Of a stretch of 55,002 bases of DNA, positions 1-8,035 are shown one piece after another (the stretch's first letter is position 1; each line of letters begins with the position of its first letter). The stretch lies in contig CALQJX020000026.1 in the NCBI GenBank assembly GCA_943331005.2, positions 1 through 55,002 on the forward strand. The letters are read 5' to 3'. A model generated the notes under the pieces. The model was given only the letters and a program-made list of their open reading frames with translations. It did not search any database and had not been told where the DNA came from. The position numbers and the translations under genes are program-made. This DNA is from Bordetella parapertussis. GTDB lineage: Bacteria; Bacteroidota; Bacteroidia; Chitinophagales; Chitinophagaceae.

Positions 1-123
1 GGACAGGGTGGACAGGGAGATTTCTATTTTTAACACATAACTCTTTCGTGATTAGACACCCCCCCCTCTTCATCACGAAACAAAAATCCTTTTAAATTGA
101 CTTTTTGCCTGTCCACCCTGTCC
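1..123. repeat. Nested inverted repeats with a C8 run
   Basis: Bases 1-16 (ggacagggtggacagg) are exactly repeated in inverted orientation at 108-123. Each arm is built from 9-bp units (GTCCACCCT on the right arm, repeated twice up to about 128). Inside lies a second perfect inverted repeat, 44-52 (tttcgtgat) against 72-80 (atcacgaaa), whose loop contains eight consecutive C. The outer arm may extend beyond the window edge. It could form a cruciform or a two-tier hairpin. Its function is unknown; a replication or recombination site of the adjacent decayed element is possible. Confidence 0.7.
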
Positions 124-472
124 ACCCTAGCACTCCACTAGCAGGTCACTACCATCTCGTTAGAACATAGTATTTAATGCAACCAAGGAATACTAATGAC
201 CCACATAGCTACTAAGTCCATTTTACACACCAGGAAAAATATAGCTCTACCAAGAAGTGTATATACAAACAGCAAGGAGAGAAACACATTAAAAGCAGCA
301 GAGACTCATCCAAGCATATACTAACCAAGAAGTAAAGAGAGATCCAAGAGTATATATCGGCTACAGTTTATTTTACTGGTATACGATTTTATGGCTCCAA
401 TATGACTCTTAAAAACACCCTTATATACTAGTAGTAGAGTAAATTTGCCACCACTAATAAAATGATACAATA
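1..472. other. Non-coding left edge, probable mobile-element remnant
   Basis: No convincing gene is visible in these 472 bases. The first 123 bases hold a nested inverted repeat (listed separately). The rest is AT-rich, carries scattered stops in all frames, and leads into a fragment of a serine recombinase. I infer that it is decayed element DNA. Confidence 0.4.
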
Positions 473-820
473 TTGAAGGTATTCTATTCACGTATAAGCA
501 CAAATGACGGTTCTCAAAATCCGCAAAGACAACTACAGAACATCGAAGGATTTGACTATGTATTTACCGATATGTGCTCAGGTTCTATCCCTCTGTTTGA
601 AAGACCTAAAGGATCAGAGATAAAGAAGCTGATCGACAATGGGTCACTAAAACACCTTGAGATACATTCAATAGACAGACTGGGAAGATCCACCTTAGAC
701 GTTTTGAGTATATGGGACAAGTTAACTCAGAAGAACATTGTAATAGTCTGCCGTAACCCCAACATCAGAAACATAGACGAAGAAGGAAGAGCAGATAAAT
801 TTAGTGAGCTGATGATGTAG
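473..820 (+). pseudogene. Serine recombinase, N-terminal catalytic fragment
   Basis: The 115-residue reading frame is the N-terminal half of a serine recombinase/resolvase catalytic domain. It starts MKVFYSRIST, where Ser9 is the expected nucleophile in the Y-x-R-I-S-T motif, and carries the conserved block IDRLGRST near residues 67-74. Resolvase domains run to about 140 residues and large serine recombinases to about 500. This one stops at 818-820 just where the long helix after the catalytic domain should begin. The C-terminal end of such a protein follows at once in another frame (811-1257), so an internal deletion has probably removed the recombinase and zinc-ribbon domains. I infer a dead integrase. 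Confidence 0.75.
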
Positions 821-1257
821 ACAGCATAGAGGAAAAGTATATTACGAATGATATGGATGATAATACCTACAGGAAATGGAAGGCTCGATACGAAAGTGAA
901 CGATTCAATTTACTCGCTGTAATTGATGAGCTGAACAAACCTATTTCTAACACATGGGCACGGTATTCAAAGCACCTTACAAGACTAAATGACATTGCAA
1001 ATATTTATAATTCGGGTGTCACTCAAAGCAAAAAGTCTTTCATAAACTTGGTGTTCGATAATCAACTTTCGTACAAAAATGGAGCTTATCGAACTCTTTT
1101 TCTCAATCCACTATTTCACTCGAAAGCTGCTCTGGTAAAGGAAAAGGGGCTGCTCTTTACAGAACAACCCCTTGACTTTGTGGGAAAAAATCCCGTGTGT
1201 GCGGCAAAGGAGATTCGAACTCCCACGCCCGTTACAGGCGCTACCACCTCAAAGTAG
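811..1257 (+). pseudogene. Serine recombinase, C-terminal fragment running into tRNA-Leu
   Basis: This frame is open from 811; its first ATG is at 853. It reads DDVDSIEEKYITND and then a coiled, charged segment and a terminal block with NLVFDNQLSYKNG and YRTLFLNPLF. That is the usual C-terminus of Bacteroidota large serine recombinases, where a conserved NLVFP/YRT pattern closes the protein. The resemblance ends near residue 105, about base 1150. The rest of the frame reads the terminator and the antisense of tRNA-Leu and is not meaningful protein. With the fragment at 473-820 this marks an excised or decayed integrative element whose integrase end abutted the tRNA 3' end. Confidence 0.6.
1144..1173 (-). 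terminator. Rho-independent terminator of tRNA-Leu
   Basis: On the minus strand a 13-bp stem (AAGGGGTTGTTCT pairing with AGAGCAGCCCCTT, two G-U pairs) closes a 4-nt loop and is followed by TTCCTTT. On the plus strand the same positions would be C-A mismatches, so the structure favours the minus strand, the tRNA direction. A small GGGA/TCCC hairpin lies between it and the tRNA. Confidence 0.75.
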
Positions 1258-1284
1258 TGCGTCTACCAATTTCGCCATCGCCGC
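1200..1284 (-). tRNA. tRNA-Leu (anticodon GAG)
   Basis: The minus strand folds as an 85-nt class II tRNA. The acceptor strand GCGGCGA pairs with TTGCCGC, with discriminator A. The D-arm contains AAATTGGTAGACGC. The anticodon stem CTACT/GGTAG closes the loop TTGAGGT with anticodon GAG. The variable arm (CGCC...GGCG) is long, as expected for Leu, and the T-loop is TTCGAAT. CCA is not encoded (the following bases read CACA). The 3' end faces the serine recombinase remnant, so this gene was probably the attachment target. Confidence 0.95.
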
Positions 1285-1297
1285 ATCTGAGGGAGTG

Positions 1298-1327
1298 CAA
1301 AAGTAGTATAATTCTGGAATTAACCAA
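1298..1327 (-). promoter_or_regulatory. Promoter of tRNA-Leu, Bacteroidota type
   Basis: The minus strand shows TTG at 1327-1325, a 19-bp spacer, then TACTTTTG at 1305-1298, matching the Bacteroidota -33/-7 consensus TTG-N19-TAnnTTTG. Transcription would start about 6 bp upstream of the mature tRNA 5' end. Confidence 0.7.
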
Positions 1328-1335
1328 ACCATTTC

Positions 1336-2178
1336 TCACTTTTTAATGATTATTATACTTGCAGATTTACCCTTCTTGTTATAGGCTGTTACCCTGTGTT
1401 GTGTGTCACCATCTGTAAGTATCATCTGCACTGTATTGGGCGGGTTCGTTCCTTCCGCTCCGGCCACAACAGTTATTGTATTTGTTTGCTGTATCAGTGG
1501 GATAGTAATTCTCTTTTTTTCGGTGGTTAATGCATATTCATTTACCAGTTCTTTCCCATTCACCAGAATATTCACTACATCTCCATCTTCTATACCGCCA
1601 TCCCATATTTCCAAAAGGCAGATATTCCCCTCCCACTCTATTTTCTTATCTGTCCCTTCCGTTATTTTCTGTCCATCAGTTACAACAGGAGCAACTTCTA
1701 AACTATCTTTTTTCGATATAATTTGCTCTTCTTTTAGCACTGCACAAGATGCTTCGGGCGCCTCTAGCGACACTGTACCCTGACTGCATGGGTTGTTCTT
1801 CTTGTCCTTACCTAAAAACGCTCCAGATAACACAAACACACCTCTCTTCACCTTCCATTTCAGTATAGAATTAAAGAAACAAATCTCTACAGAATCCGAC
1901 AACTTACCCACTGGTCCTGTTTCAGAGAGCACCATTATGTTCTTCTCCCTGTTCACTATACCCTTTATCTTAGCTTTCAATTCTTTACCATCCTGTGTTG
2001 TAACGGAAGTACCCTTTATCAGATTACCATTAATATCCAAGAGCAATTTATATGGCAGAGATTCACCGCCCTTTATAGTCATTCGGCCGGTGAACGTACA
2101 GGTTTGCTTTTGTGCGCGTAATTCCTGCACACAAAACAAGATATATATGATCATTAATACCTTCAGATACTTGCCCAA
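1336..2178 (-). CDS. Exported protein of unknown function
   Basis: The 280-residue product has a signal peptide (hydrophobic residues 6-18, likely cleavage after A22 in LRAQK). The middle is rich in Lys, Asp and Glu. The last 90 residues form a beta-rich domain with WDGGIEDGDVVNILVNGK, then an NPPNTVQM block and a terminal hydrophobic strand. I have seen this C-terminal pattern in several exported Bacteroidota proteins but know no function for it. The gene starts 4 bp after hemJ ends, so the two are probably co-transcribed. Confidence 0.75.
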   Translation of the reverse strand: MGKYLKVLMIIYILFCVQELRAQKQTCTFTGRMTIKGGESLPYKLLLDINGNLIKGTSVTTQDGKELKAKIKGIVNREKNIMVLSETGPVGKLSDSVEICFFNSILKWKVKRGVFVLSGAFLGKDKKNNPCSQGTVSLEAPEASCAVLKEEQIISKKDSLEVAPVVTDGQKITEGTDKKIEWEGNICLLEIWDGGIEDGDVVNILVNGKELVNEYALTTEKKRITIPLIQQTNTITVVAGAEGTNPPNTVQMILTDGDTQHRVTAYNKKGKSASIIIIKK

Positions 2179-2182
2179 TGTA

Positions 2183-2710
2183 TTATTTTTTGGTCCTTAT
2201 TTTCTTGTAGATCTTTATTGCACTCATCAACACTATTACAAACAAAGCCAGTCCTCCCAACCCCCATACCAGGCTAAGCCCTTGTTTCACTACAGCCAGC
2301 ATCACTATAGCTATCAGAAATATTGTAGCAACTTCGTTCCAAACACGCAATTTAGCTGATGAATACCTGAAGATTCCTGAAGCCTGCTGTTTGAATATGG
2401 CATGAAGAGAAAGATGATAAGCATACAACCCTACTACAAAACCAAGTTTAATAGCCAACCAATTATCCAGATGACCATACATATACCACATCCATGGACC
2501 GAATAGTAATGTAAGTGCAGCCGATGGCCAGGTAATACCATACCAAAGCCTTTTACTCATGATACCAAATTGTTGCAACAATATGGTGCGCTCCGGTTCA
2601 GGTTTTTCATTAGCCTCGGCATTGTATATAAACAGCCTGACAATGTAGAACATGCCGCTGAACCATGTTACTATAAAAATGATATGAAGTGCCTTGATGT
2701 AGAAATACAT
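2183..2710 (-). CDS. hemJ: HemJ-type protoporphyrinogen IX oxidase (CopD-like membrane protein)
   Basis: The product should oxidise protoporphyrinogen IX to protoporphyrin IX in the inner membrane, the penultimate step of haem synthesis. The 175 residues match the family length. They include four to five membrane segments, the N-terminal block KALHIIFIVTWFSGMFYI with the conserved His9, and the conserved Lys88 in WLAIKLGFV. These are the residues thought to hold a haem cofactor in HemJ. The gene precedes an unknown exported protein with a 4-bp gap. Haem supply suits the cytochrome oxidase cluster in the same window, although the two are about 9 kb apart. Confidence 0.85.
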   Translation of the reverse strand: MYFYIKALHIIFIVTWFSGMFYIVRLFIYNAEANEKPEPERTILLQQFGIMSKRLWYGITWPSAALTLLFGPWMWYMYGHLDNWLAIKLGFVVGLYAYHLSLHAIFKQQASGIFRYSSAKLRVWNEVATIFLIAIVMLAVVKQGLSLVWGLGGLALFVIVLMSAIKIYKKIRTKK

Positions 2711-2720
2711 AATAACAGCT

Positions 2721-2728
2721 CAAAAGTA
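2721..2728 (-). promoter_or_regulatory. -7 element of hemJ promoter
   Basis: The minus strand reads TACTTTTG, a perfect TAnnTTTG. It implies a transcript start only a few bases before the hemJ ATG. No clear -33 TTG is at standard distance. Confidence 0.45.
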
Positions 2729-2956
2729 AGCATAGGCAGCCAATTAGCAGTTATCAGCATGTATTTTACATCTCTATTACAATAGTCAGAGCGTCTTTCA
2801 AACTTCGAACTGACTTGAATCACAGTACTGTTTGACTATTGTCACTATTACAACTTCAATTAATTGTGATATTTACAAATTGCTATACTGCTTATTAATA
2901 CTGACACAAAAGGCTTATCTTATATTTAATATCCGCTAAACAATCAAGTCGATAAT

Positions 2957-3571
2957 ATGACTAAAATAGACCTGAAAAAAGAATATTGCCAATTGTATAA
3001 ATGTGGCACCAACAAAACCTTGATCGTGTCAGTACCCGAACTGCAATACCTCATGTGCGATGGTCATGGCGACCCCAACAACTCTGAATTATTCCAACAC
3101 GCAATAGAAGCATTATACGGCTTGGCATATACCATCAAGTTCATGGTTAAGAAAGGTCCCTTGCAAATAGATTATGGAGTGATGCCGCTGGAAGGTATCT
3201 GGTGGGCCGATGATATGAACGACTTCTTGCATAATGATCGGGATAAGTGGAAATGGACACTGATGATTTTACAGCCGGAATTGGTGACACCCGCCTTGGT
3301 AGAAGAAGCGCGCAAAAAACTTAGCCTTAAAAAAGAGGTACCCATGTTGCAAAATGTACGTCTGGAGAAAATGAATGAAGGCACTTGCGCCCAGATACTG
3401 CATATTGGCCCTTATAGTGCAGAAGGCCCTACTATAGAAAAACTGCACAATTTCATTGCAGATGAGGGCTATAAACTACATGGCACTCATAGAGAGATTT
3501 ACCTTAGCGACATGCGCCGAACAACCCCCGAAAAATTAAAGACCATCATCAGACAACCCATAAAAAAGTAA
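2957..3571 (+). CDS. GyrI-like small-molecule-binding domain protein
   Basis: The 204-residue product resembles the stand-alone GyrI-like (SOUL/Rob C-terminal type) ligand-binding proteins. It has YLMCDGHGDPNN and LYGLAYTIKFMVKK in the first repeat and LHIGPYSAEGPTIEKLHNFI and HREIYLSDMRR in the second. These proteins have two pseudo-symmetric alpha-beta units and bind hydrophobic ligands; some have hydrolase activity. No DNA-binding domain is attached. It is divergent from hemJ and 21 bp upstream of the L,D-transpeptidase gene. Confidence 0.75.
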   Translation: MTKIDLKKEYCQLYKCGTNKTLIVSVPELQYLMCDGHGDPNNSELFQHAIEALYGLAYTIKFMVKKGPLQIDYGVMPLEGIWWADDMNDFLHNDRDKWKWTLMILQPELVTPALVEEARKKLSLKKEVPMLQNVRLEKMNEGTCAQILHIGPYSAEGPTIEKLHNFIADEGYKLHGTHREIYLSDMRRTTPEKLKTIIRQPIKK

Positions 3572-3592
3572 TCCAATTGTATCACTAAACTA

Positions 3593-4870
3593 ATGTCAAC
3601 ATCCTACAAAATAGTCCGTAAAATAGTATCATTCTGTTTTTTGCTACTCTTCACCTGCCTGCATACACATGTTAGTGCTCAATTGGTCAACCCCTCTCTT
3701 ACTGCCAGGTTTCATAAGCAGGTCGGCAACTACTGGCTGGCTCACACTGCGCTTTACCAGAATCTTATAGGTAGCATTATTGCCATAAGTGACTCCGCTG
3801 CCAAATTTGGACTAAAACCCGGCAGATACCATGCCACTGCACTAAAAGCGACCAGAAGAACAGACAGTACAAGTATCAGTAAAAACAGCAAATTCCTCAC
3901 CGATGCGCTTATTACATTAAGTAAAGATCTATATCAAGGCTCAAACATCAGACAATACATCAGCAATGACGAGATATCCGGCAAATATGCCGCACGGGAT
4001 GATAGCTTTCTTATTTCAAGCCTTTCCGCCATCTTTGACCAAACCACCTTCAATTCATTCATCAGCAGTCTGGAACCAGCCACAGAAGAATACCAGATTC
4101 TGAAGAAAGAGCTGGCAAAACAACTCAAAACTAATAATAAGAAACGCATCAGCGAGTTAACAGCCAGTATCAATAGCTACCGCTGGATTCATCATTTCCA
4201 TTTCGAAAAACACATTGTAGTTAACATACCTGCAGCAACACTTTACTACTTCGAAACAGAAAGCATGAAGCTGCAGATGAAAGTAGTTACCGGCAAACCC
4301 AAAACACGTTCTCCACGCTTTGCTACCTGGTGCTACGAGGTGGTCTTATATCCTTATTGGAATGTTCCGCCGAGTATAGGCAATAAAGAACTACTACCCA
4401 AGATAAAGAAGAATACTGCATTACTAAAGGAAATGAATATGCAGGTGCTCAACAGAAATGATAAGATCATAGACCCGGCAAAGATCAATTGGTGGAGATA
4501 TAACAGCAGTAATTTCCCTTACCGTTTCAGACAATGTACCGGTTGCGACAACTCTCTGGGAGTGGTCAAATTCAACCTGTCAGATCCCTTCAATGTATAC
4601 ATGCACGATACCAACTACAAATTGGCATTTCTCAAAAACACCTGGTTCCTCAGTCATGGCTGCATCAGACTGGAGAAACCAATAGAATTGGGTAATTATC
4701 TGCTCGACAAGAAAATAGATACTGCTCTGGTCAATGCGTGCATTAAAGGTCAGGAGCCGATCACCTTAAAGATCAGTGAAAAAGTTCCCGTATTTGTGGT
4801 CTATATGCCTGCACAAGTTTCCGGCGACTCTGTCATTTATCATAAAGACGTTTACCATCTATTTAAATAA
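3593..4870 (+). CDS. L,D-transpeptidase (YkuD domain), exported
   Basis: The enzyme should form or remodel 3-3 cross-links in peptidoglycan. After a signal peptide (hydrophobic 12-24, ending HVSAQ), residues 40-190 are a helical region like the substrate-binding part of YcbB-type enzymes. The YkuD domain covers about 205-385, with MKVVTGKPKTRSPRF, YMHDTN and the catalytic motif SHGCIRL; the nucleophile is Cys357. At 425 residues it is shorter than E. coli YcbB (about 615) and lacks an obvious peptidoglycan-binding repeat. Confidence 0.88.
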   Translation: MSTSYKIVRKIVSFCFLLLFTCLHTHVSAQLVNPSLTARFHKQVGNYWLAHTALYQNLIGSIIAISDSAAKFGLKPGRYHATALKATRRTDSTSISKNSKFLTDALITLSKDLYQGSNIRQYISNDEISGKYAARDDSFLISSLSAIFDQTTFNSFISSLEPATEEYQILKKELAKQLKTNNKKRISELTASINSYRWIHHFHFEKHIVVNIPAATLYYFETESMKLQMKVVTGKPKTRSPRFATWCYEVVLYPYWNVPPSIGNKELLPKIKKNTALLKEMNMQVLNRNDKIIDPAKINWWRYNSSNFPYRFRQCTGCDNSLGVVKFNLSDPFNVYMHDTNYKLAFLKNTWFLSHGCIRLEKPIELGNYLLDKKIDTALVNACIKGQEPITLKISEKVPVFVVYMPAQVSGDSVIYHKDVYHLFK

Positions 4871-4879
4871 ACTGAATTG

Positions 4880-5080
4880 CTATGCTCTTTCCTCTTCATG
4901 TTCCGGCTCCTGTTCTTTGCCGGGTGGCACTTCCTTAGGAGAGGGCGATGGTCTTGGGTCTCTTTCAGGTTGAATTTCTGGCATTGGCACTTCACGGGTC
5001 GGCTGCTCTGGCCGTCCGGGTTGTATTTCCGGTATCTCCGGATGCATTGGGAATTCCCTATGTTCAGTGAAGTTGCTCAT
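4880..5080 (-). CDS. Small proline/glutamate-rich protein
   Basis: The 66-residue reading frame starts MSNFTEHREFPMHPEIPEI and consists largely of Pro, Glu, Gln and Arg with repeated PEIQP and PMPEIQP units. It has no signal peptide, no membrane segment and no Cys, and should be disordered. Short proteins of this composition beginning MSNF recur in Bacteroidota, which argues for a real gene. It lies alone and convergent with the L,D-transpeptidase gene. Composition bias could also open such a frame by chance. Confidence 0.45.
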   Translation of the reverse strand: MSNFTEHREFPMHPEIPEIQPGRPEQPTREVPMPEIQPERDPRPSPSPKEVPPGKEQEPEHEEERA

Positions 5081-5278
5081 AAAAAAGTATTTATGTAAAG
5101 TTCAGCTTATTCAAACTATAAAACCAGAACATTAACACAGCCCCGGCATGATTCTTATCAGCAATAGATGTTAACACCAGGTACTAACAACATTCCTGCA
5201 GCAAATAACTGCCTCATATCCTCACATTCCCCAAAAGGTGGTAGCCAACTGAATTTTCAATGTTATATTTGTTGCCCG

Positions 5279-5785
5279 ATGATAAGAATAGGTAAAATTG
5301 TTGCAACTCATGGCCTCAATGGCTCACTTATCATGACCCATGTGGCCGAATCTGCCGACTGGTTGAAAAAAGGACATGTGCTCATGGTAGAAATGCAAAA
5401 AGGCAGTTTCATACCCTATTTCGTTGCTACCTGCAAGGCTGCCAGCAACGAAGAGTATCATATTACAGTAGAAGACGTTAATACTCAACAGGAGGCCAAG
5501 AAACTGGTTACCAAACACGTCTATGTAGACGAGTCGCTGCTTGCCGGCCTGGTAAGGGAGTCTCCGCTATTATGGATCGGTTTTACTGTTTTAGACAAAC
5601 ACTATGGCAACATAGGCAAAATGCTGGATGTGATGCAGACTGGTTCCCAATGGATTGGTAAGATCAATTATAAAGAGAATGAGGCACTCATACCATTGGT
5701 AGACGCAACAATAGAAGGAATAGACATTAAAGGCCGTATACTCAAGACCACACTACCCGAAGGTTTGCTGGAGGTATATGAGTAA
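5279..5785 (+). CDS. rimM: Ribosome maturation factor RimM
   Basis: RimM assists 30S head assembly around S19. I place the start at the ATG at 5279 (MIRIGKIVATHGLNGSLIM), which matches the family start. The frame is open further upstream, to an ATG at 5168, but the extra 37 residues have no family resemblance. The 168-residue protein has an N-terminal RimM beta-barrel (1-85) and a PRC-barrel (95-168; LLWIGFTVLDKHYGNIGK, EALIPLVDATI). It is 17 bp upstream of trmD, its usual partner. Confidence 0.92.
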   Translation: MIRIGKIVATHGLNGSLIMTHVAESADWLKKGHVLMVEMQKGSFIPYFVATCKAASNEEYHITVEDVNTQQEAKKLVTKHVYVDESLLAGLVRESPLLWIGFTVLDKHYGNIGKMLDVMQTGSQWIGKINYKENEALIPLVDATIEGIDIKGRILKTTLPEGLLEVYE

Positions 5786-5802
5786 TCAACAAAAGAAAGA
5801 TA

Positions 5803-6480
5803 ATGAGAGTAGATATAATAACAGTATTGCCTGAGCTTCTGGATAGTCCTTTCAGTCACTCTATGATGAAAAGGGCAAAAGACCGCGGACTGCTTGAAAT
5901 ACATACCCACAACCTGCGCGACTATACCCCCTACAAACAAGGTCAGGTTGATGACTACCAGTTTGGTGGTGGTGCCGGCATGGTCATGATGCCCGAACCA
6001 CTTGCCATAATTCTGGATAAACTGAAAGAAGAACGCAATTATGAAGAGGTTATATATATGACCCCCGATGGGCCTCTCTTCGACCAGAAAACAGCCAATA
6101 CCCTTTCTATGAGGGAAAATATCATTATCATCTGTGGTCATTACAAGGGCATTGACGACCGCATCCGTCAGCACTATGTTACCAGAGAAATTTCGATAGG
6201 AGATTATGTGCTTAGCGGAGGCGAGCTTGCTGCCGCTGTTGTAGTAGATGCTGTTGGACGATTGTTGCCTGGTGTACTGAATGACGAAACTTCTGCTTTG
6301 TTCGATTCTTTTCAGGATGGCCTGTTGGCTCCACCTGTATATACCCGCCCTGCCGATTTTCGTGGATGGATAATACCAGATATACTGCTTTGTGGAGACC
6401 CTAAAAAAATAGACGACTGGCGTTACGAGCAATCGATTAAAAGAACCAAAGAACGCAGACCAAATTTACTGGACGATTGA
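5803..6480 (+). CDS. trmD: tRNA (guanine-37-N1)-methyltransferase TrmD
   Basis: It methylates G37 next to the anticodon using S-adenosylmethionine. The 225-residue protein shows the trefoil-knot SPOUT motifs YQFGGGAGMVMMPEP (residues about 50-65), IIICGHYKGIDDRI and the knot SIGDYVLSGGELAAA. It follows rimM in the standard order. Confidence 0.96.
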   Translation: MRVDIITVLPELLDSPFSHSMMKRAKDRGLLEIHTHNLRDYTPYKQGQVDDYQFGGGAGMVMMPEPLAIILDKLKEERNYEEVIYMTPDGPLFDQKTANTLSMRENIIIICGHYKGIDDRIRQHYVTREISIGDYVLSGGELAAAVVVDAVGRLLPGVLNDETSALFDSFQDGLLAPPVYTRPADFRGWIIPDILLCGDPKKIDDWRYEQSIKRTKERRPNLLDD

Positions 6481-6482
6481 TT

Positions 6483-6501
6483 GGTAGCACTTCTACCTTT
6501 T
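6483..6501 (+). terminator. Weak terminator after trmD
   Basis: A 5-bp stem GGTAG/CTACC with a 5-nt loop is followed by TTTT. The structure is short. Confidence 0.35.
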
Positions 6502-6521
6502 CCTAAAAACTAATAGCTCTT

Positions 6522-6965
6522 ATGAAGCGTATTCTTATTCCATGTGTGGTCATTATTACTTTGCTTTCTATAGCCTGTAAGAAAAAAATCAGCGATCCAC
6601 TGCCCACTAACATGACTTTTGTATTGAATAAGGATACTGTATGGAAATCAGCTAATGTAATTACTGACAATCAGAACACTGGCACAATATTCATTACCGG
6701 CACCAGCAGCGATGGCAGCAAAAGTCTTTCACTCACCCTATCGGGTTATGCTGGTAAAAAACAAACTTTCCTTGTAGACTACAGAGGCCCGGGCGGTAAC
6801 ATGACGGGAAATACAGGAATGTACAAAGATGGCAGCTCCGGCATTACTGCCAGAGCTGGTAAGATCGTAGTTACAGAAGTAACTGATAAACTGATTAAAG
6901 GCAACTTCGACCTCCACTACCTGCAGGAAGATATGCTCGGTTCTTTTACAGCACCTGCCCGATAA
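6522..6965 (+). CDS. Small lipoprotein of unknown function
   Basis: The 147-residue product starts with a lipoprotein signal (hydrophobic residues 5-17, lipobox LSIAC, lipidated Cys19 followed by KKK). The body is beta-rich and polar (TGTSSDGSKSLSLTLSGY), with the feel of the small beta-sandwich lipoproteins common in Bacteroidota. I recognise no family. It is convergent with the FAH hydrolase gene with a 1-bp gap. Confidence 0.75.
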   Translation: MKRILIPCVVIITLLSIACKKKISDPLPTNMTFVLNKDTVWKSANVITDNQNTGTIFITGTSSDGSKSLSLTLSGYAGKKQTFLVDYRGPGGNMTGNTGMYKDGSSGITARAGKIVVTEVTDKLIKGNFDLHYLQEDMLGSFTAPAR

Positions 6966-6966
6966 T

Positions 6967-7578
6967 TCATCGGATATCTACATCCAATACTTTATCTCCC
7001 AACAAATAACATTCCAGTTTATCATTGGTAATAACAGGCCCTACGCCTGCCGGAGTACCTGTAAATAACAGATCACCTATATTGAAAGTAAAGTATTGAG
7101 AAGCATATGCTATGATCTTGTCAATAGAGAAGATGAGATCGGCTGTATTGCCATTTTGCACAGTTTCACCGTTCTTGTCCAGCCTGAAGGTGATATTACC
7201 TGTATCACCATTTTCCGGCAACGGCACAAAAGTACCCACAGCTGCAGATCCGTCAAATGCTTTGGCAATTTCCCATGGCAGTCCCTTCTGTTGCTGGCTG
7301 CGTTGCACATCGCGTGCAGTAAAGTCTATACCCAGGCTCATTGCATCGTAATATTTATGCGCAAATTTCTCCTGTATGTGTTTTCCGTTCTTAGAGATCC
7401 TTATCACCAGTTCACACTCGTAATGCATGTCATCCGTAAATTCAGGATAGAACAACGGCTTACCCGGCAACAACAAAGCCGTCTTGGGCTTCATAAAAAG
7501 AACAGGCTCCGTCGGGAGATCATTTTTAAGCTCTTTAGCGTGATCAGCATAATTTCGCCCTACACAGATAATTTTCAT
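6967..7578 (-). CDS. Fumarylacetoacetate hydrolase family protein
   Basis: The 203-residue product has the FAH fold signature: GRNYADHAKEL at residues 7-17, PVLFMKPKTALL at about 25-36, the metal-binding HYECELVIRI and GIDFTARDVQRSQQQ. Members hydrolyse or decarboxylate beta-diketones and oxaloacetate; FAHD1-like oxaloacetate decarboxylase or acylpyruvase is a fair guess from its small size. It is head-to-head with the thioesterase gene, 16 bp apart. Confidence 0.88.
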   Translation of the reverse strand: MKIICVGRNYADHAKELKNDLPTEPVLFMKPKTALLLPGKPLFYPEFTDDMHYECELVIRISKNGKHIQEKFAHKYYDAMSLGIDFTARDVQRSQQQKGLPWEIAKAFDGSAAVGTFVPLPENGDTGNITFRLDKNGETVQNGNTADLIFSIDKIIAYASQYFTFNIGDLLFTGTPAGVGPVITNDKLECYLLGDKVLDVDIR

Positions 7579-7594
7579 ACTTTGGTCTTTTATT

Positions 7595-8032
7595 ATGAGC
7601 CGCGTAAAAATACAATTTCCTGACTACAATCCGTTGTCTACAGTCTCTATACCAGTTCGTATAGGAGATATCAATTATGGAAACCATGTTGGCAATGACG
7701 CTGTATTATCCGTTATACACGAAGCCCGTATGCAAATGCTGAACACAAACGGCTACTCCGAAATGAATGCAGGCGGCAATAGTATGATAATGGCCGATGT
7801 GATGATCGCCTACAAAGCCGAATCTTTTTATGGAGATATTCTTTCTGTTGCAGTTTATGCAGATGAAATGACCGCAACCAGTTTCAGTTTACTTTATCGC
7901 ATCACTACTATACGCAACGACAGAACAATAGACATAGCGCATGCAAAAACAGGCATGGTTTGTTTCGACTACAACAAAAGAAAAATAGCACCTATGACGG
8001 AAGAACTGGGCAATTTCCTGAAGAACCAATAA
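7595..8032 (+). CDS. Acyl-CoA thioesterase, 4HBT hotdog family
   Basis: The 145-residue hotdog-fold protein contains VRIGDINYGNHVGND, where the Asp corresponds to the catalytic Asp of 4-hydroxybenzoyl-CoA thioesterase-type enzymes, and IMADVMIAYKAESFYGD. The substrate is unknown. Its stop is 3 bp before the yigZ-like gene, so they form a transcription unit. Confidence 0.85.
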   Translation: MSRVKIQFPDYNPLSTVSIPVRIGDINYGNHVGNDAVLSVIHEARMQMLNTNGYSEMNAGGNSMIMADVMIAYKAESFYGDILSVAVYADEMTATSFSLLYRITTIRNDRTIDIAHAKTGMVCFDYNKRKIAPMTEELGNFLKNQ

Positions 8033-8035
8033 GTA

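Noticed and set aside
805..860. Programmed frameshift joining the two recombinase fragments
   Set aside because: The joined product would still lack the recombinase and zinc-ribbon domains, and no slippery heptamer with a downstream structure is evident.
5668..6432. 254-codon minus-strand frame opposite trmD
   Set aside because: It is the antisense of the well-conserved TrmD frame and shows no recognisable domain.
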